This document shows, one piece after another, positions 44,001-55,966 of a stretch of DNA of 64,000 bases (position 1 is the first letter of the stretch; every line of letters starts with the position of its first letter). The DNA is taken from contig JAFCMP010000531.1 in assembly GCA_017506865.1 (NCBI GenBank), positions 62,001 to 126,000 on the forward strand. The letters run 5' to 3'. The position numbers and the translations under genes are program-made. The notes below the pieces were generated by a model. The model was not told the DNA's origin. It saw only the letters and a list, made by a program, of their open reading frames with translations, and searched no databases. The stretch comes from Tribonema minus (Eukaryota > Sar > Xanthophyceae > Tribonematales > Tribonemataceae).

Positions 44001-44863
44001 ACAAGTATTGCTCCGTCTGTACCTTCAGGGGCAGCCACCATGTGTGTACTCTGACATTGTGAGACCATGGTTAGACGCGAAGGCTTAGCATGGTAAGTAG
44101 GTGCTTGTTTCTGACAGTGTCCTCGTTTTGGTACACAAGCAACAGAGACAGTGCTCCACTGCTGCAACACAGTATGGTGCGAGGTGAACTACCAGTCAGT
44201 ACTCGCGTACAGTGCCACTCACTGATTGCCAGTCAGCGCAGGTGGCAGTCACGACGCGTTGACCGAGACTTTTGTAAACAAATGTTTCAGCCACAAAACG
44301 CTTTTCTGTGGCTCGTGTGTCTTTCGTGACACGATGGATGACGATGACTGTAAAGACGAGAGAACTGCGCACGACGGCGCCGCATGTTGAAGTGAGCACA
44401 GCGCCACATTCAACCTATGGCCCTGTGTTATACATATGATGTGAGAACTTGTGGAAGAAGAAGCAGGAACAGTGCAATCGTAGCTGCAGCAGTGGGAAGT
44501 CTTTCCTCATTTCGAGCCAACACCAGTGTTGACACTGCAGTGAGCGTGGGATGCAATGCCTTGGCGATCTCATCATTCTTCAACAGCCGCTTTTCCGCAT
44601 CACATGTATGGCTGGCTGCCTCCGCACCAACTCACGCATCGACTACATTTCAACCCATTGTGAAGTGACGAATTGCAACATTGCCCCTTTTCCTGCATTT
44701 CTGTGTTTCAGTGTCCTCTGCAGGTCCGCGTAGGACACCTGGAGGGGGGGCGAAAGGGGGGGCCAAGGGGGCAGGTCAATCCGGAGGCGGCATCGGCATC
44801 ATATACGCGCTGCTGCTGGGTGTACTAGCGTACTTCCTTGGCCAACATTTCGGCTCCCGATAG
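41052..44863 (+). CDS. VAP27-like MSP-domain tail-anchored ER protein
   Basis: Five exons (41052-41087, 41200-41532, 42780-42992, 43610-43757, 44724-44863) join in frame to 289 residues. The MSP (VAP) domain spans about 5-150: IEPPEVLEFQI, TNTNPIAAVAFKVKTTKPKR, YLVRPNQGLVMPGG, then NKFLVQTVAV and the closing strand KKLRVAFQ. A coiled coil follows (about 200-240, KKYDDLVAFTVNLTAEKDL). After a Gly-rich linker there is a C-terminal membrane anchor (IGIIYALLLGVLAYFLG) and a short GQHFGSR tail. The layout MSP, coiled coil, tail anchor is that of VAPs, which hold the ER to other membranes by binding FFAT-motif partners. Intron 2 is 1.25 kb, intron 4 nearly 1 kb. The first exon is only 12 codons; it is chosen because it supplies the first MSP strand. 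Confidence 0.88.
42004..42019. repeat. Perfect 16-bp AT palindrome in VAP intron 2
   Basis: CTTATTTATAAATAAG followed by CATGA. A near-identical palindrome is at 58842-58857. Confidence 0.7.
43778..43812 (+). repeat. Interstitial telomere-like repeat in VAP intron 4
   Basis: About 35 bp of degenerate TTTAGGG-type units (CTTAGGGTTAGGTTCAGGG and so on), starting 20 bp after the exon 4 donor. It is the longest of six such motifs in the window. Confidence 0.7.
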
Positions 44864-45470
44864 CTGCCACTGGTGTCAGGCGATGGCGCGCGCCTGCCGC
44901 AGTCAATGATGAACGTGTACGGCGCTTGCACAGCTGCGCCAGCCGCAGCGGCAGCAGCACAAAGAGCGGGCATGGATGGCAGCACCAGCGCGTGCTTGCC
45001 CAGCAGTCATGTGTGTGTGACACATGACAGTTGGGATGTTGTGTTGCCAGGCTGCCAAGCAAGCAGTGGCTGCAGTGACAGCCACGTGGCGAGGGGCATA
45101 CTGAGCAAGGGCCTTGAAATGTGTGCAAGGCACCCTATGTACCCTGGATGAAAATGTTTGTTGTTCTAGGCCCGTCGTGCGGCGGCTGGTGTGAGCATGT
45201 GCTCATCAAGCCAGCAAACAACCATGACCTGTACACTAATGTGAATGTGCATATATCAACGACATGGCCCCAGCCCCCCTTTTTCTTGTTCAGAATGTGT
45301 TCTTCCCCCCTGTTTTTTGACCATGTGTGAGCCTAACCCTAACCTAACCCCGAGCACGCACCAGATGTTCACTTTGAGATCCATCTGGACAATAGGTAAT
45401 GAAAAGTACACAGGCTTAATGGGTTAGCCGACGACAGCATAGAGCGGCGAGTTCTACAGGCGAGAGCACT
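44864..45470. other. Spacer between VAP-like and NHX genes
   Basis: Contains the presumed VAP 3' UTR, a short telomere-like motif (CCTAACCCTAACCTAACCCC, about 45333-45352) and the NHX promoter. No coding exon was found. Confidence 0.5.
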
Positions 45471-48400
45471 ATGGGTATCTTGCTAGTGCGCCACCTGGCC
45501 AAAGAGGCTGCGAAAATGACAGCCATAAGCTCTACAAGCGGCAGCAGTTCAAGTGATGTCCCGCAAGAGCCTACGGAGCCGGATTCCCGAGTGCTGTACG
45601 AAGTGCCCCTGGCGGTGCTCATCCTCATCCTTTACGTTGTGTTGGGGCACAGCTTGGAACTGTGGAAGGACCACCAGGCAGCAGATGCAGCAGCCAGGTC
45701 CTACCTTCAGCCCATCACGCGGCATCGCCCCCCCAAACCTTTGCTCTGCACGTTTCATGAGAGTGGGCCTGCGATACTGCTGGGGCTGGCCGTGGGGCTC
45801 ATGATGAACTACGGAGCTGGCGAGCAGTTCGATTTCGATGCGGATATCTTCTTTTACGTAGTGCTGCCGCCGATCATCTTCCATCAGGTACTTCCCCTTT
45901 GCCTAACCGCAAGTATTCGAGTCTCAGCTGCTGTGCGTGCTGTTGCTGAGCCCTATGCCCGCTTCTGCATGTCAAATGGCTTTCAAGCGTGTATGGAACA
46001 GCTGCCAAGTGCCTTGGTGGCAGACTCTCGCTACCTCAACGCAGTCGATGAGCAATATTCAACATCAACTTTATTTCGAATCCCGCTTTTGGACCCCCTC
46101 CCTGTCATTGCGCAAGCAACTAGATGCTTTGCCTGTTGCTCACTGCTGGCCGAGCTTCCGCATTCGAACGACGCTCAATGCGCATCTTGCTCACTTCGTG
46201 GCGGCTTGTGACACAAGTTTATTGAGCGCCGCAACTCACCCGCCCCCCCTCTCGACCCCCGACCGCTGCTGCCGCTCCTCAGGGCTACGCCTTCAAGAAG
46301 CGCAACTTCTTCAAGTACTTCCACCACATCTTCTCCTTCGGGATCATAGGCACCCTCATACAGTTCGCCGTCATCACCCTCCTGGCCTACTACCTCTCCA
46401 GCCTCAAGTCGCTCGCCATCATCCGCGACGACGGCGTCCCCATCGGCTTCTCCCTGCACGAGTGCATGCTCATGGCCGCAGTGCTGAGCGCCGCAGACGA
46501 GGTGGCAACGCTCAGCCTCATCAAGCAGAGCGAGTACCCCAAGCTCAGCGCCGTGCTCTTCGGAGAGGGAGTCATGAACGACGCCATGTCCATCCTGCTC
46601 TTCCACGCCGTCACGACGGTTACGCCCGCGGGGGCCCCCGAGACGTCGGCCGGGATGAGCGTCGCGCACCTCATGCTGCAGGCCATGTACCTGCTCATCA
46701 CCGCGGGGGGGGTGGGGGTGGGGTCGGGGCTTCTCGTGTCAGTGCTCCTCAAGAGCCTGCCCTCGCTCAAGACCAACTCGGTGCGGCAGACGGCGATACT
46801 GATGCTGGGGGGGTACTTCAGCTTCAGCGTGAGCGAGGCGCTGGAGCTGAGCGGCGTGCTCACCGTATTCTTCTGCGGGCTCACGCTGAGCCACTACGCG
46901 TGGCACTCGCTGGGCACGGAGGCGCAGGTGAGTTGCTGAGCGCTGATGCAGTGATTTGCGCCCCCATCTTTTGTTTGCGCCCCGTTTGCTCAGGAGGATA
47001 TGGTCGTTGTTGAGGGCGGGTGTGAGCTGAATGGAGTGCTCTGGGCGTGCCTGTGTCGAGTTTTTGTGAGGACAGACAAAGGATGGGCAACATTACGTAA
47101 GTTTGGATTTGTCCTAATCCTAACTCTAACCCTAAGAGAATTGAGGACTTGCCCTCAGGTAGGCCACTTGGTTATGGAAAAAGTGACCCGAGACGCAGGT
47201 TTCACCTACTTGTGTCAGATTCTGGCATGCTTTGAACTCACGCGCCAACAGCTCATCACCTGACAAGGTGCCTGTGCAGGAGCCGTGCTGATGTAGGCAG
47301 CGCCCTGGCACCGCAGTGATAGTCCATGAACTTTGGGGCCAGTGGCCCCATGTGTCACTGCTGCGCCATGGAACATCTCCAGTGTGCTGTGCATCATCGT
47401 CAACAGAGTGAATGACGTATGGCGCTGCATGTCCCTCGGGTCATGTGCGCACTTTACGGCGAAACGGCCTACATTCAAAATGGAAGTACAGGAAACGGCC
47501 ATCAGGATAACACATTGCCCCACCACGCTGCCCATATCTCATTGTCTGGCATGTTGCACCGCCAACGCAATGTGAACTACCATGCAGCGACCGGCGACCG
47601 TCAGTGCTGGTCTAAGTCGCCGTTGTTTGCTGCACGCATCAACATTGTACATGTGCATGTCAACTTCACAGGTATACATACATACATGTGAGGCAATTAT
47701 AGTATGCATGCATATATGCATATCTACGCCAAATAGCCACAAATGCAGGCACGCATACGTACGAGTCAAGCTTCACACGCCTTGTGTGTTGCTTGGAAAC
47801 CGGTGTGCTGTCTGCACGTGTGCAGCTGGCGCCTTGCACACTGCAGAGGTTCAGCACCTCGCCAAACTCAAAGATCAACTTCAGTGTCTCTGCCGTGGCT
47901 GCTGCGAGCGCAGGTGGCGAGCAAGATCACATCGGACACAATCAGCATGATAGCGGAGGCGTACTGCTTTGCCGCCATTGGCCTCAGCGTACACGAATTC
48001 GACGCCAACCAGTGGTGTGTGGGGTTTATTCTGGGCATGGTGGCGGTGCTGATGGTGGCGCGCGCGGTTGCCATCTATGGAATCTCCCTGATAGGGTCAA
48101 TACTGGTGCCGCGGTCTTTCAACCTTCCACTGGCGGAGCAGGTATGTATTTAGTACTGTGTCATACCCATACCTATACCTATACCCTCCGTTGCAGTAAT
48201 GCAGTACTGTGGCATGACGCCTCGAAGGCAGCTATGGCGGTTGCAGGTGCTGATGTCGCGCTCAATGCGTGCCTGCACTTTTGTGGGTATCATCAATTGT
48301 AACAATATGAAGGGCACAACTGAACATGCTTTACAGGCCAGATGGCACGCTGGTAGTTTCACAAAAACCTTCTCCGTTGATCATGCATGTGCACACGGGT

Positions 48401-49391
48401 TGATGTTGATGTTATCGATGTTGAGCACCTATGTGTACACATGCACCAAGGGGTTTTGCCACATTTCAGAGCGGTACATGATGTGTTAAGGATCGCCCAC
48501 TGCTCATGCCTACTCCAGAGCAATCATCTGCACCACAAAGCGATCAGCGGTGCTGACCAAAGCATGCTGAGGCAGCTCACTCATGATTCTTTGCAAGTTG
48601 CACACCCAGTCATGCCTAAATCAGAACCGATGAGTTCCAGACTAGCATGAAGCTCATATGTCTCCTCTCTGAGCAATGCCAACACTGTCCTCAACAACAC
48701 CATATACCTGCAACGCCGCGCACATTGCCATATGCGCTTCACAGTGAAGGTCACACCCTGACCCCGGCGTTTCCGCCTTTTCACCCAAAACGCCCAACTG
48801 CGCTACTATCGCAGAACGTTCTGTTCTTTGGAGGACTGGTCCGCGGCGCCATCTCCTGGGCGCAGGTGGTGCAGGTGCGCGACGTGCACCGCGGCGTCAT
48901 GGTCACCACCACACTGGGCGTCATCCTCTTCACCGTAGTCATATTCGGCGCCGTGATGCCCTTCTTCACGCGCCACCTCATGCCGGAGGACGAGGCGCTG
49001 CCGTCGCGCAGGGCCGTAGCTGCCGCTGCCGCCGACTATGACGACGAGGAGATACCCATGCCTCACAGCGCCAAGCTCACCACCATCGTCAGCCAGCAGG
49101 AGCTGTCCATCAACACGCTGCTGCCGCCGCAGAGGGCAGCAGCCGCGCTCAACGGCAAGTTCAACAAGCTGCGTGGCACCTCCGCAGAGCGGCGCATCTC
49201 CACGCCGGACGCCGCCAGCGGCGCCGCCGCCGCCGCTGCTGCTGCCGCCGGCAATGGCGGCGGCGGCAACGAGGACCCGGCGCTGGCGGCGCTGGTGCCG
49301 CTGCCAGCGCAGGGGATGCGCACTCCCGGCGGCTCGTTCCGCAGTTCTCACGTGCGGCAAATGAGCGACGGCGCGAGCACGGCCAATGCGG

Positions 49392-49422
<31 letters not shown>

Positions 49423-49675
49423 GCGGCAGCTCACGGGCATGGGCCACGTGTACAGCGCCTGGGCGTGGTTCGATGACAACGTCATGAAGCCCGTCTTTGG
49501 GGGGTCTTCGCACCGCCACGGCGAGAGGCAGGGGGGGGGGGAGGGGGCGGACAGGGGGGGGGCGGCTCCGCCGACACCTGTCATGCGGGGGCCGCGCACG
49601 CGCACGTACTCGGGCATGGCCCGGCTCAACCCGCCGCCGCCGAGCTACGGGTCTGTGCAGCAGTCGTCGTCATGA
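45471..49675 (+). CDS. NHX: Na+/H+ exchanger, CPA1/NHX family
   Basis: Four exons (45471-45887, 46283-46927, 47914-48141, 48815-49675) join in phase 0 throughout to 716 residues. The N-terminus has a first membrane helix (AVLILILYVVLGHSLEL). FFYVVLPPIIFHQG is the amiloride-binding segment. SAADEVATLSLIKQSE and LFGEGVMNDAMSILLFH carry the acidic residues of the ion pathway typical of CPA1. Further helices follow, up to VLFFGGLVRGAISWAQ. The family swaps Na+ or K+ for H+ across plasma, endosomal or vacuolar membranes. The last ~210 residues are a cytosolic, Ala/Gly/Arg-rich low-complexity tail. Intron 2 (46928-47913) contains a telomere-like motif. I cannot tell vacuolar from endosomal type. 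Confidence 0.92.
47111..47137 (-). repeat. Interstitial telomere-like motif in NHX intron 2
   Basis: Degenerate CCCTAAA-type array (CCTAATCCTAACTCTAACCC TAAG), about three and a half units. Confidence 0.6.
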
Positions 49676-51843
49676 TGTCTTTTGTCATGATGTTCATCTG
49701 CGCTTACGTTACGTGTGTCCCCTCGGCGAGCCCCCCTTTTGGGGGAGCGCTGCTGCAGCAGGCGCGCCCCGCGGGTGCTGCGCGCCATACCTACATACCC
49801 CTCAGAAAGCGGCTGTTGTTGCGGTAGGTGAGTGCTGCGCTCTGCGGAGGGCAGAGGGGAATGAGGGGGGGGGGGGCTGACATTCAGGGGGATTGGACAG
49901 TACCCAGTTTTCCATGTGATTTAGCAGATGCAGAGATTACGGGCGCGAACGCGGAGGCGGCCTTCGATTGTGTGTGTTTGTGGATGTGTATACCATTACA
50001 TTACGTACGTTTTTGTGCTCAGGCCCGCCTCACGTTGCTGCAGAGCTCGTGCTGTCCAGAGGAATGACTGACAAGCGCATCGCCATGACATCACAACCGC
50101 CTCTCTCCCTTCTGATGGTGTTTTGTTTTCTTGTTGAGCACTGCTGTCTGGTTTGTCCACGATGGGCATCAGAGTCAGGGAGCTTGTGACAGGATGTCTG
50201 CTCAATAGTAAGCTGTTCAGCTCTTGTCAGGCGTGTAGGCCAATGATGTTTGTGTCGTCCAGTGCATGCTACAGATGCATGCTTCTTGACACAAGTATAC
50301 AATGCGTTGCTTCGCGTAGGAATCTGTGTCTTTTTCGTGGTGTTTCAATGAGGCCCAATGTATGTGCTGTGACTCCCTTTCCAGGGGAGGTGCGATGTTT
50401 CCTTGCACTGGCTGGCACTCATGCCAATGAGGCCCGTCTGCGGGCTCAAGATCCTCGCTGCCAGCAGTTGCGTACTGCTCATTTACATCAGCAGCTCTCT
50501 TGCTCTGGTCGAGCAGTCCATTATCACTTCACAGCATTGAGTAGTCTAGATGCGCTGCCTTTGGTCAATCCCTAAGGTGACCTGTCTGCTTGCCCTACAG
50601 CATCCAGGGAAGCTGAGTGAGAGTGAGACTTGTCAGTACCAAGTGTTTAGGGGGCGAGAACATCAGAAACATGAACTCCATCCAAAGTACACGAACGTAA
50701 TGATGGTGGCACAGGGTCACGCACGAACGGATGCTCATGACATGACCATACGGTATGCATAGTAGTGAATCAGGCTGTGATGCCCAGCCCACTTGCTTCG
50801 CTTTGAGTAGAACCACGCAGCTGCGTCACCTCGACAACATCACATAAAGTTCAACAGTTGTCATGCTGGGGTCGGACCTTACCGTTCAAGTGAGTGTTCA
50901 TACCTACTCATTTGTGGGTCACAGCATCATCGAGCAAGACACAGAGGCTGTGAAGGTTCACGTGATTTGTATGTGAGCATATGGCTAATTCTGGCAGCAC
51001 AGAAAAACATTTTGCAAGACATTGAATCAAGGGACCACACCAAAGGCACTGCTTGCACAGAGAAGCATCATACAGCCCAAATGGAGATGTGTCTGAACCG
51101 ACCAAGTTGAAGTTGTCATTGTGTGCCTAAGCTGAACGTGAAGCGGCTGTTACTCCTGTGTTCCAGCGGCATCGCAAGTTGAAGATGACTCTCCTAAATC
51201 TTCGCATCCCTGCAGTCAAGATGCAAAATGTGCACAGTAGCAATTTGAGTCAGAGGCCGCATCATCGCAATAAACGTCTATCTCTTCGCAGTGTGTTCAG
51301 CACTTTCATCTGAAAAATGTGCAGATTGCTACCTTGCATTTTTAAGTGTAAACCTCGTCGGCTCCACGTGTCCTGACAAGGGCAGTACATTCAAGGTTAC
51401 AACTCCAATGCCGGCAAATCAAGGTCGCTTTTGATCAACGACCAATCACATTGCCCTGCGAATAATTCAGAAGACTATTGATGTAGCTGCCTGCGCATGG
51501 TAACTGCATGCTGATTTGATGAGCGAAATCATAACATTGCCAACTCAGATCATTACTTGCACGACATACATACGCACGCTGTTGCACACCTACCGGACAA
51601 ACACGGCTGCCTTTGTCCACTGTCGCCATGGCAAAAGCAGCCGCCCTACGTCAGACTGCTGCCCTAATCTGCTGCCATACTGGGCCATACGCATGAATTC
51701 ACACATCAGCTTGCTCAATATCTCAATTGTGAACTTCACGGCAGAAGCATGTAAACATTCACGCATGCATGTGACGTACGGATATACTGCAGAAGTACTT
51801 TATGAAGTATACTCTGATTCTGCATGAACCTGAAAGCGTACCA
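49676..51843. other. 2.2-kb intergenic region, no gene seen
   Basis: Short overlapping frames only, none with a domain or a credible exon chain. There is a G-run (about 49865-49876). The region lies between two converging genes (NHX + and the fusion gene -), so it would hold both 3' ends. Confidence 0.5.
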
Positions 51844-52289
51844 TCAACATTGTACATTGTCAAACCTCACCTTGGGCGTGAACCACACTAGCGAGTAGCG
51901 CTCCCCCCTGAATGGCAGTGTCCAGTGCCTCTGCGTCCACCCATTAAATTCCAACGGCCGATACCTGATATCGCACTCCACCCCTTCCACCACCAGTTCC
52001 CCCCCTGCATAATCCCCGAGACCCACTATCAGACTCAGACTCTGCCCGGACCCAGCACCGCTGTCCTTATGCGGCCGAAACTGCGCGTGCCTGTTGATCG
52101 CGATGGTGCTGCTGGGCGTCCTATTGGGCATGAGCACGCGCTCCAGCTCAAACGCCGCGCGCATAAGCTCCGGGAAGAGATCGTTGCCGCGCGGCACGGC
52201 GCACGTCGCCGGCATCCGGCCGACGCTGAAGCTGCCGCCCGCGCGCGCCGCCGCCGCCGCCGCCCCTGCAGCTGCCGCCGCTTCCCCTG

Positions 52290-52324
<35 letters not shown>

Positions 52325-54129
52325 GCCGCCATCCCCCCTGCTGCTGCTGCTGTTGCTGTCGCCGCTGGTGGCGCCGCAGTTGAGATACCAGCTGCTACTG
52401 TAGCACCAGGGCCAGAAGTGGCGAGCTGCGCGGGCACTAACAATTCAACGGCAGCAGCTTCTGCTGGCACCTGCTCCTCACTCTCATCCTCTTCTCCAAC
52501 TGCAGCAGCTGCGCCATTAGCGATGACGGTTTGGCGTCCCTTGCTGCTGTCCGGCCACAGACCACTGGCGTCCGCTTCGCGCAGTAGACGCAGCACTCTC
52601 GCGTACACCTCCGGCGCCGGCGGCAGCGCCGCTGCTTCCGCCGGCGACAGCGACAGCGGCGGCTGCGGCGGTCCGCTTTGAGCCAGCTGCTTGCTGTCAC
52701 GCCAGCGCTGCAGAAACGCCCGCAGCGCCGGCAGCGACTCCTGCAATGGGCCGTCCACCCACTTGCTGCCCCAGTGCTCCTCCTCCTCCCAGCGCGCAGC
52801 CGCTGCCTCCAGCACCTCTTGGCGCCACTGCTGCAGCGCCGCCGCCGTCACCATCTTCCCCCACACTACTTCGCTGCTGGCGGCGCCGCCGCGCTTGTCG
52901 CCGCTGCCGCCCTCCTGCTGCTGCTGCTGTGACTGCTGCGGCTGCTGCTGCTGCAACTGCTGCGACTGCTGCGGCGATTGCTGCTCCTGCTGCTGCGGCG
53001 GCGAGAGGCCGAACTTGTCGCTGTGTGCAGGGCTATAACCCACCTCCGCCAGGTGCACGCCGCACGCGGGCGCCGCCGGCGCGACGGCCATGTGCTCCGT
53101 GTACTGCGCATCCAGCGCGGCGTCGATGGCGTCTGGTGGCAGCGCGCCGCGCGCGCACGCAATCAGCAGGCCCACCATGCGCCGCGCCTGCTGCGAGAGG
53201 AACGCGTTGCACGTGACGCTCAGCACCACGCACGCGCGGCCGCGCAGCGCCGCGCTGTCCGTGTGCTTGAAGCGGAACAGGCGGCGCGTCGCGATGGGCT
53301 CCGTGGGCGCGGTGCTGGCGCAGAAGTTGTGGCAGCAGACGCGGCGCCCGCGCTGGTCCGTGCCGCCGTAGAACCTCCGCAGCAGCGGCTTGATGCGCTG
53401 CATCACGGCCGCCACGTCGCCTTCGCCGCATTCCGCGCGCTGCTGCTGATCGCTGCTGTGAGCGCTGCTGCCCCCGGAGTCCGCTGCGCCGCGCAGCAGC
53501 GAGAGCGGCAGCAGGTAGTCGTACCGGCGCCGCCGCGCCATTCGCTCCGCGTGAAAGTCCACCCCCACCTCCATGTGCCCCAGGACCCTGACGCCCCGTG
53601 GCAGGCGTGCGTTGACATCGCTCAGCGACCCTCGCAGCATGTTGAAGGTCATGACGTCAGCAACGGCTGCGACCTCCGGCTCCTGCGCCAGAGCTCTGTT
53701 GTTGCTGGCGATCCAGCTGGAAGCTGCGGTGAGGCCATCAGGGGGCTCTGTGCTTCCCGTAATCGCGCCCCATATGGCTGCCACTGCTGCGTCGCTGCTG
53801 ACGCCGTGATAGCCGAAGAGCAGGGCGATCTTGCGGCCTCTGGTGGTGGCGGTTGATTTCATGCCTTTGGAGGCGCAGAAGGCGCCGCACTCTGTGTTGA
53901 GGTCGAGGAGGTGGCGGAACAGGGCGTTCCGCGTGTCGAAGGGCTGCGCGCACAGCTTACACGCGAGTGCCATGCTTGCAGAACCTGACACACGGCAGTC
54001 GGCAAGGAGGCAGCGATTGTCTGTCATAGTCGAGTTTGCAAATGAAGACAATGAACAGGGAAGAAACCCGAAAGCCATGTACATTTTGGTGGAATTCGCG
54101 TCACCGGGGCAGCAGCTTGTGCTTGCCAC
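51844..54129 (-). CDS. Zinc-finger / TruA-like pseudouridine synthase / 2OG-Fe(II) oxygenase fusion
   Basis: One open frame of 761 residues (start at 54129, or at 53973 with MALACKLC). Residues about 55-80 hold a C2H2-like finger (CKLCAQPFDTRNALFRHLLD). Residues about 95-390 follow the TruA/PUS1 fold: RVLGHMEVGVDFHAERMARR, RYDYLLPLSLL, CCHNFCAST, VTCNAFLSQQARRMVGLLIA. At the catalytic loop, where active enzymes have RTDKGVxA, it reads ASNNRALAQ, so the essential Asp is Asn. Low-complexity Gln- and Ala-rich linkers follow. Residues about 648-755 are a 2OG-Fe(II) oxygenase domain: INRHAQFRPHKD (His687, Asp689), GGELVVEG, and RHWTLPFRGERYSLVWF (His735, Arg744), so metal and 2OG residues are present. 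The role is unknown; a nucleic-acid (RNA base) oxidase guided by a dead PUS domain is inference. CCCAAG|GTGAGG near 51866 resembles a donor, so the true C-terminus may differ. Confidence 0.82.
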
Positions 54130-55966
54130 CAGCTAGGGCAGACTAGGTAGCTTGCCCGTGCCGTAAAGGGTATGGATGAATGCCCTGCTTGCTGCTCTGA
54201 AGTCGACATTTGGGGGAGAGGCTGGTATTTGCTCCCAACATAAATGTTGCGTTTTAGGATGTCAGCGCCCGTGCACGCGAACATTCAAGTCAGTGTGCAA
54301 TCAGCTGCAAACCGTGTGAAGAGCCCAAGCATTGCAGCAGATATCCCTAACACATACATGGCGAACTACAAGCTCATTGCAGCAGACCTCCCTAGCACAT
54401 ACCTGGCGAACTACAAGCTGCGAGCTTTTGTGAATCATGCCACGGAGCAAAACTTCTTTCTTGGCAGCAACTTCAACACTTGAGGCAAGGAACGAGGTAC
54501 CCTGATCCTAGCAGACCTTGGTCCGGTCTAGCAATCTTCGTGCGACATAATGAATAGAGACGATGAACATCGTGTCAGGTGTATACCCTCAAGCGCACCT
54601 GGATCACACACCTGTGATGAGAAAGTGGCAGTTGCTGCTCACCACACGTTTCAGCAGGCAGCTCTCAGCACTGGCTGTAACGCCCAGTCTCAGTGTTCAG
54701 CATAAATAGTGCCTCCGTCTCGTCCCGCTGCTTTGCTTCCTGTGCGCGTGCTCGCAGCCGACGGCACCACACTCTCGTTCTTCCGAGTTCCAAGTTCAAA
54801 ACTTCAAGTTGTTCATATCGTTGTGGGCAAGGTAGGCACTGTAGTTGACTATGCACATGTGTACTCGTACCACTATATATTGACCACACACAACTATTAT
54901 GAAGCCACAAAATCCATAGTGAAGCAATGTTCACTTTGCAGCTGGATCTCATGTTCTTTGCATCCTCCTTGTTGACGTGTGCAGCAGTGCATTCAGAAAG
55001 ATGACCAAGATGTCAACCTACATCTGCAGCAAAACGTCTTCATGACTGGGCAAACAATCTCTGCTGACATAGCGAACGATGTCAAGCGCAAGCACCGCCG
55101 TCTCATGTCAGGCGCAAAAAGCCAGAATCACAAGCCAGACACAAGCACACCACCATGATGTCAAAGCCATGTAGCACACAACTTGCGCAAGCAGCGTAGA
55201 CAGCAGCAAAAACCCAAGAGTCATGGAGGCAGCAGCACCAGTAACAACACGTGGTACATACACACAAGTGGCGGTCACCGCTGAGGCGTCCAAGCAGAAG
55301 GGGGGGAGGTGGCAGCGCAATGGGGTCAATGAACCAATGGCCCGGGGGTACTGCAACTCGTACGGGAAACAGCAGCAAAACGTGCCACGTCGGGCCGTAG
55401 TGGCGCTGGCACCTACTATGTACATGCATGTGGCGCATTCGCGCGCCACCATGATCGGCTGCTGCTGCTGCTGCTTAAAACAATGCACGGCCGGCTTGCC
55501 GCTTCCAGGTGCAACGGTTGTGGCACCGGGGGGCGCAAGCGCGCGCCGCGGTCATGTCGCAGCCAGAGGCCGCACAAGAAAGGGGGGGGGGGGGGGGTAG
55601 AGAGCCTGGTGCTACTGCTCAGCTATGGCTGTACCGCCGCTTGCACCATGCAAGCCGCGCCCCCGAGTATGATACAGACTTGGGGCGCAGGCTTTAGGGC
55701 ACACGGCAGACGTGACCTACTGTCGTGCAGCTGCTGGTGCAGGCGGCACAGACAGGCGACCACGCGCGCACGTACTATACTACCTAGACACACAGATATG
55801 AAATATGGAGCAGGGGGACGGGCTCCGGGCCGCACTGACACAATATCAACCGCGGCAGGCACGCGAAGGGCGGGACGCAGCGGGGCGACCCCCTACTGGC
55901 AAGGGGGGGGGTCAGCAGCAATCAGAGGAATTCGCTGCGGCCTTGAAGGGGGTTGCCTGCCCCCTC
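54130..55966. other. Intergenic, no gene established
   Basis: Presumed promoter of the fusion gene on the left and 3' region of the kinase gene on the right. A frame at 54665-54840 (minus) looks mildly coding (LRARAQEAKQRDETEALF) but has no splice context. A G16 run lies near 55582-55597. Confidence 0.4.

Noticed and set aside
54665..54952. Minus-strand frame with charged residues (LRARAQEAKQRDETEALF)
   Set aside because: No acceptor or donor in a fitting phase and no partner exon; too little evidence for a gene.
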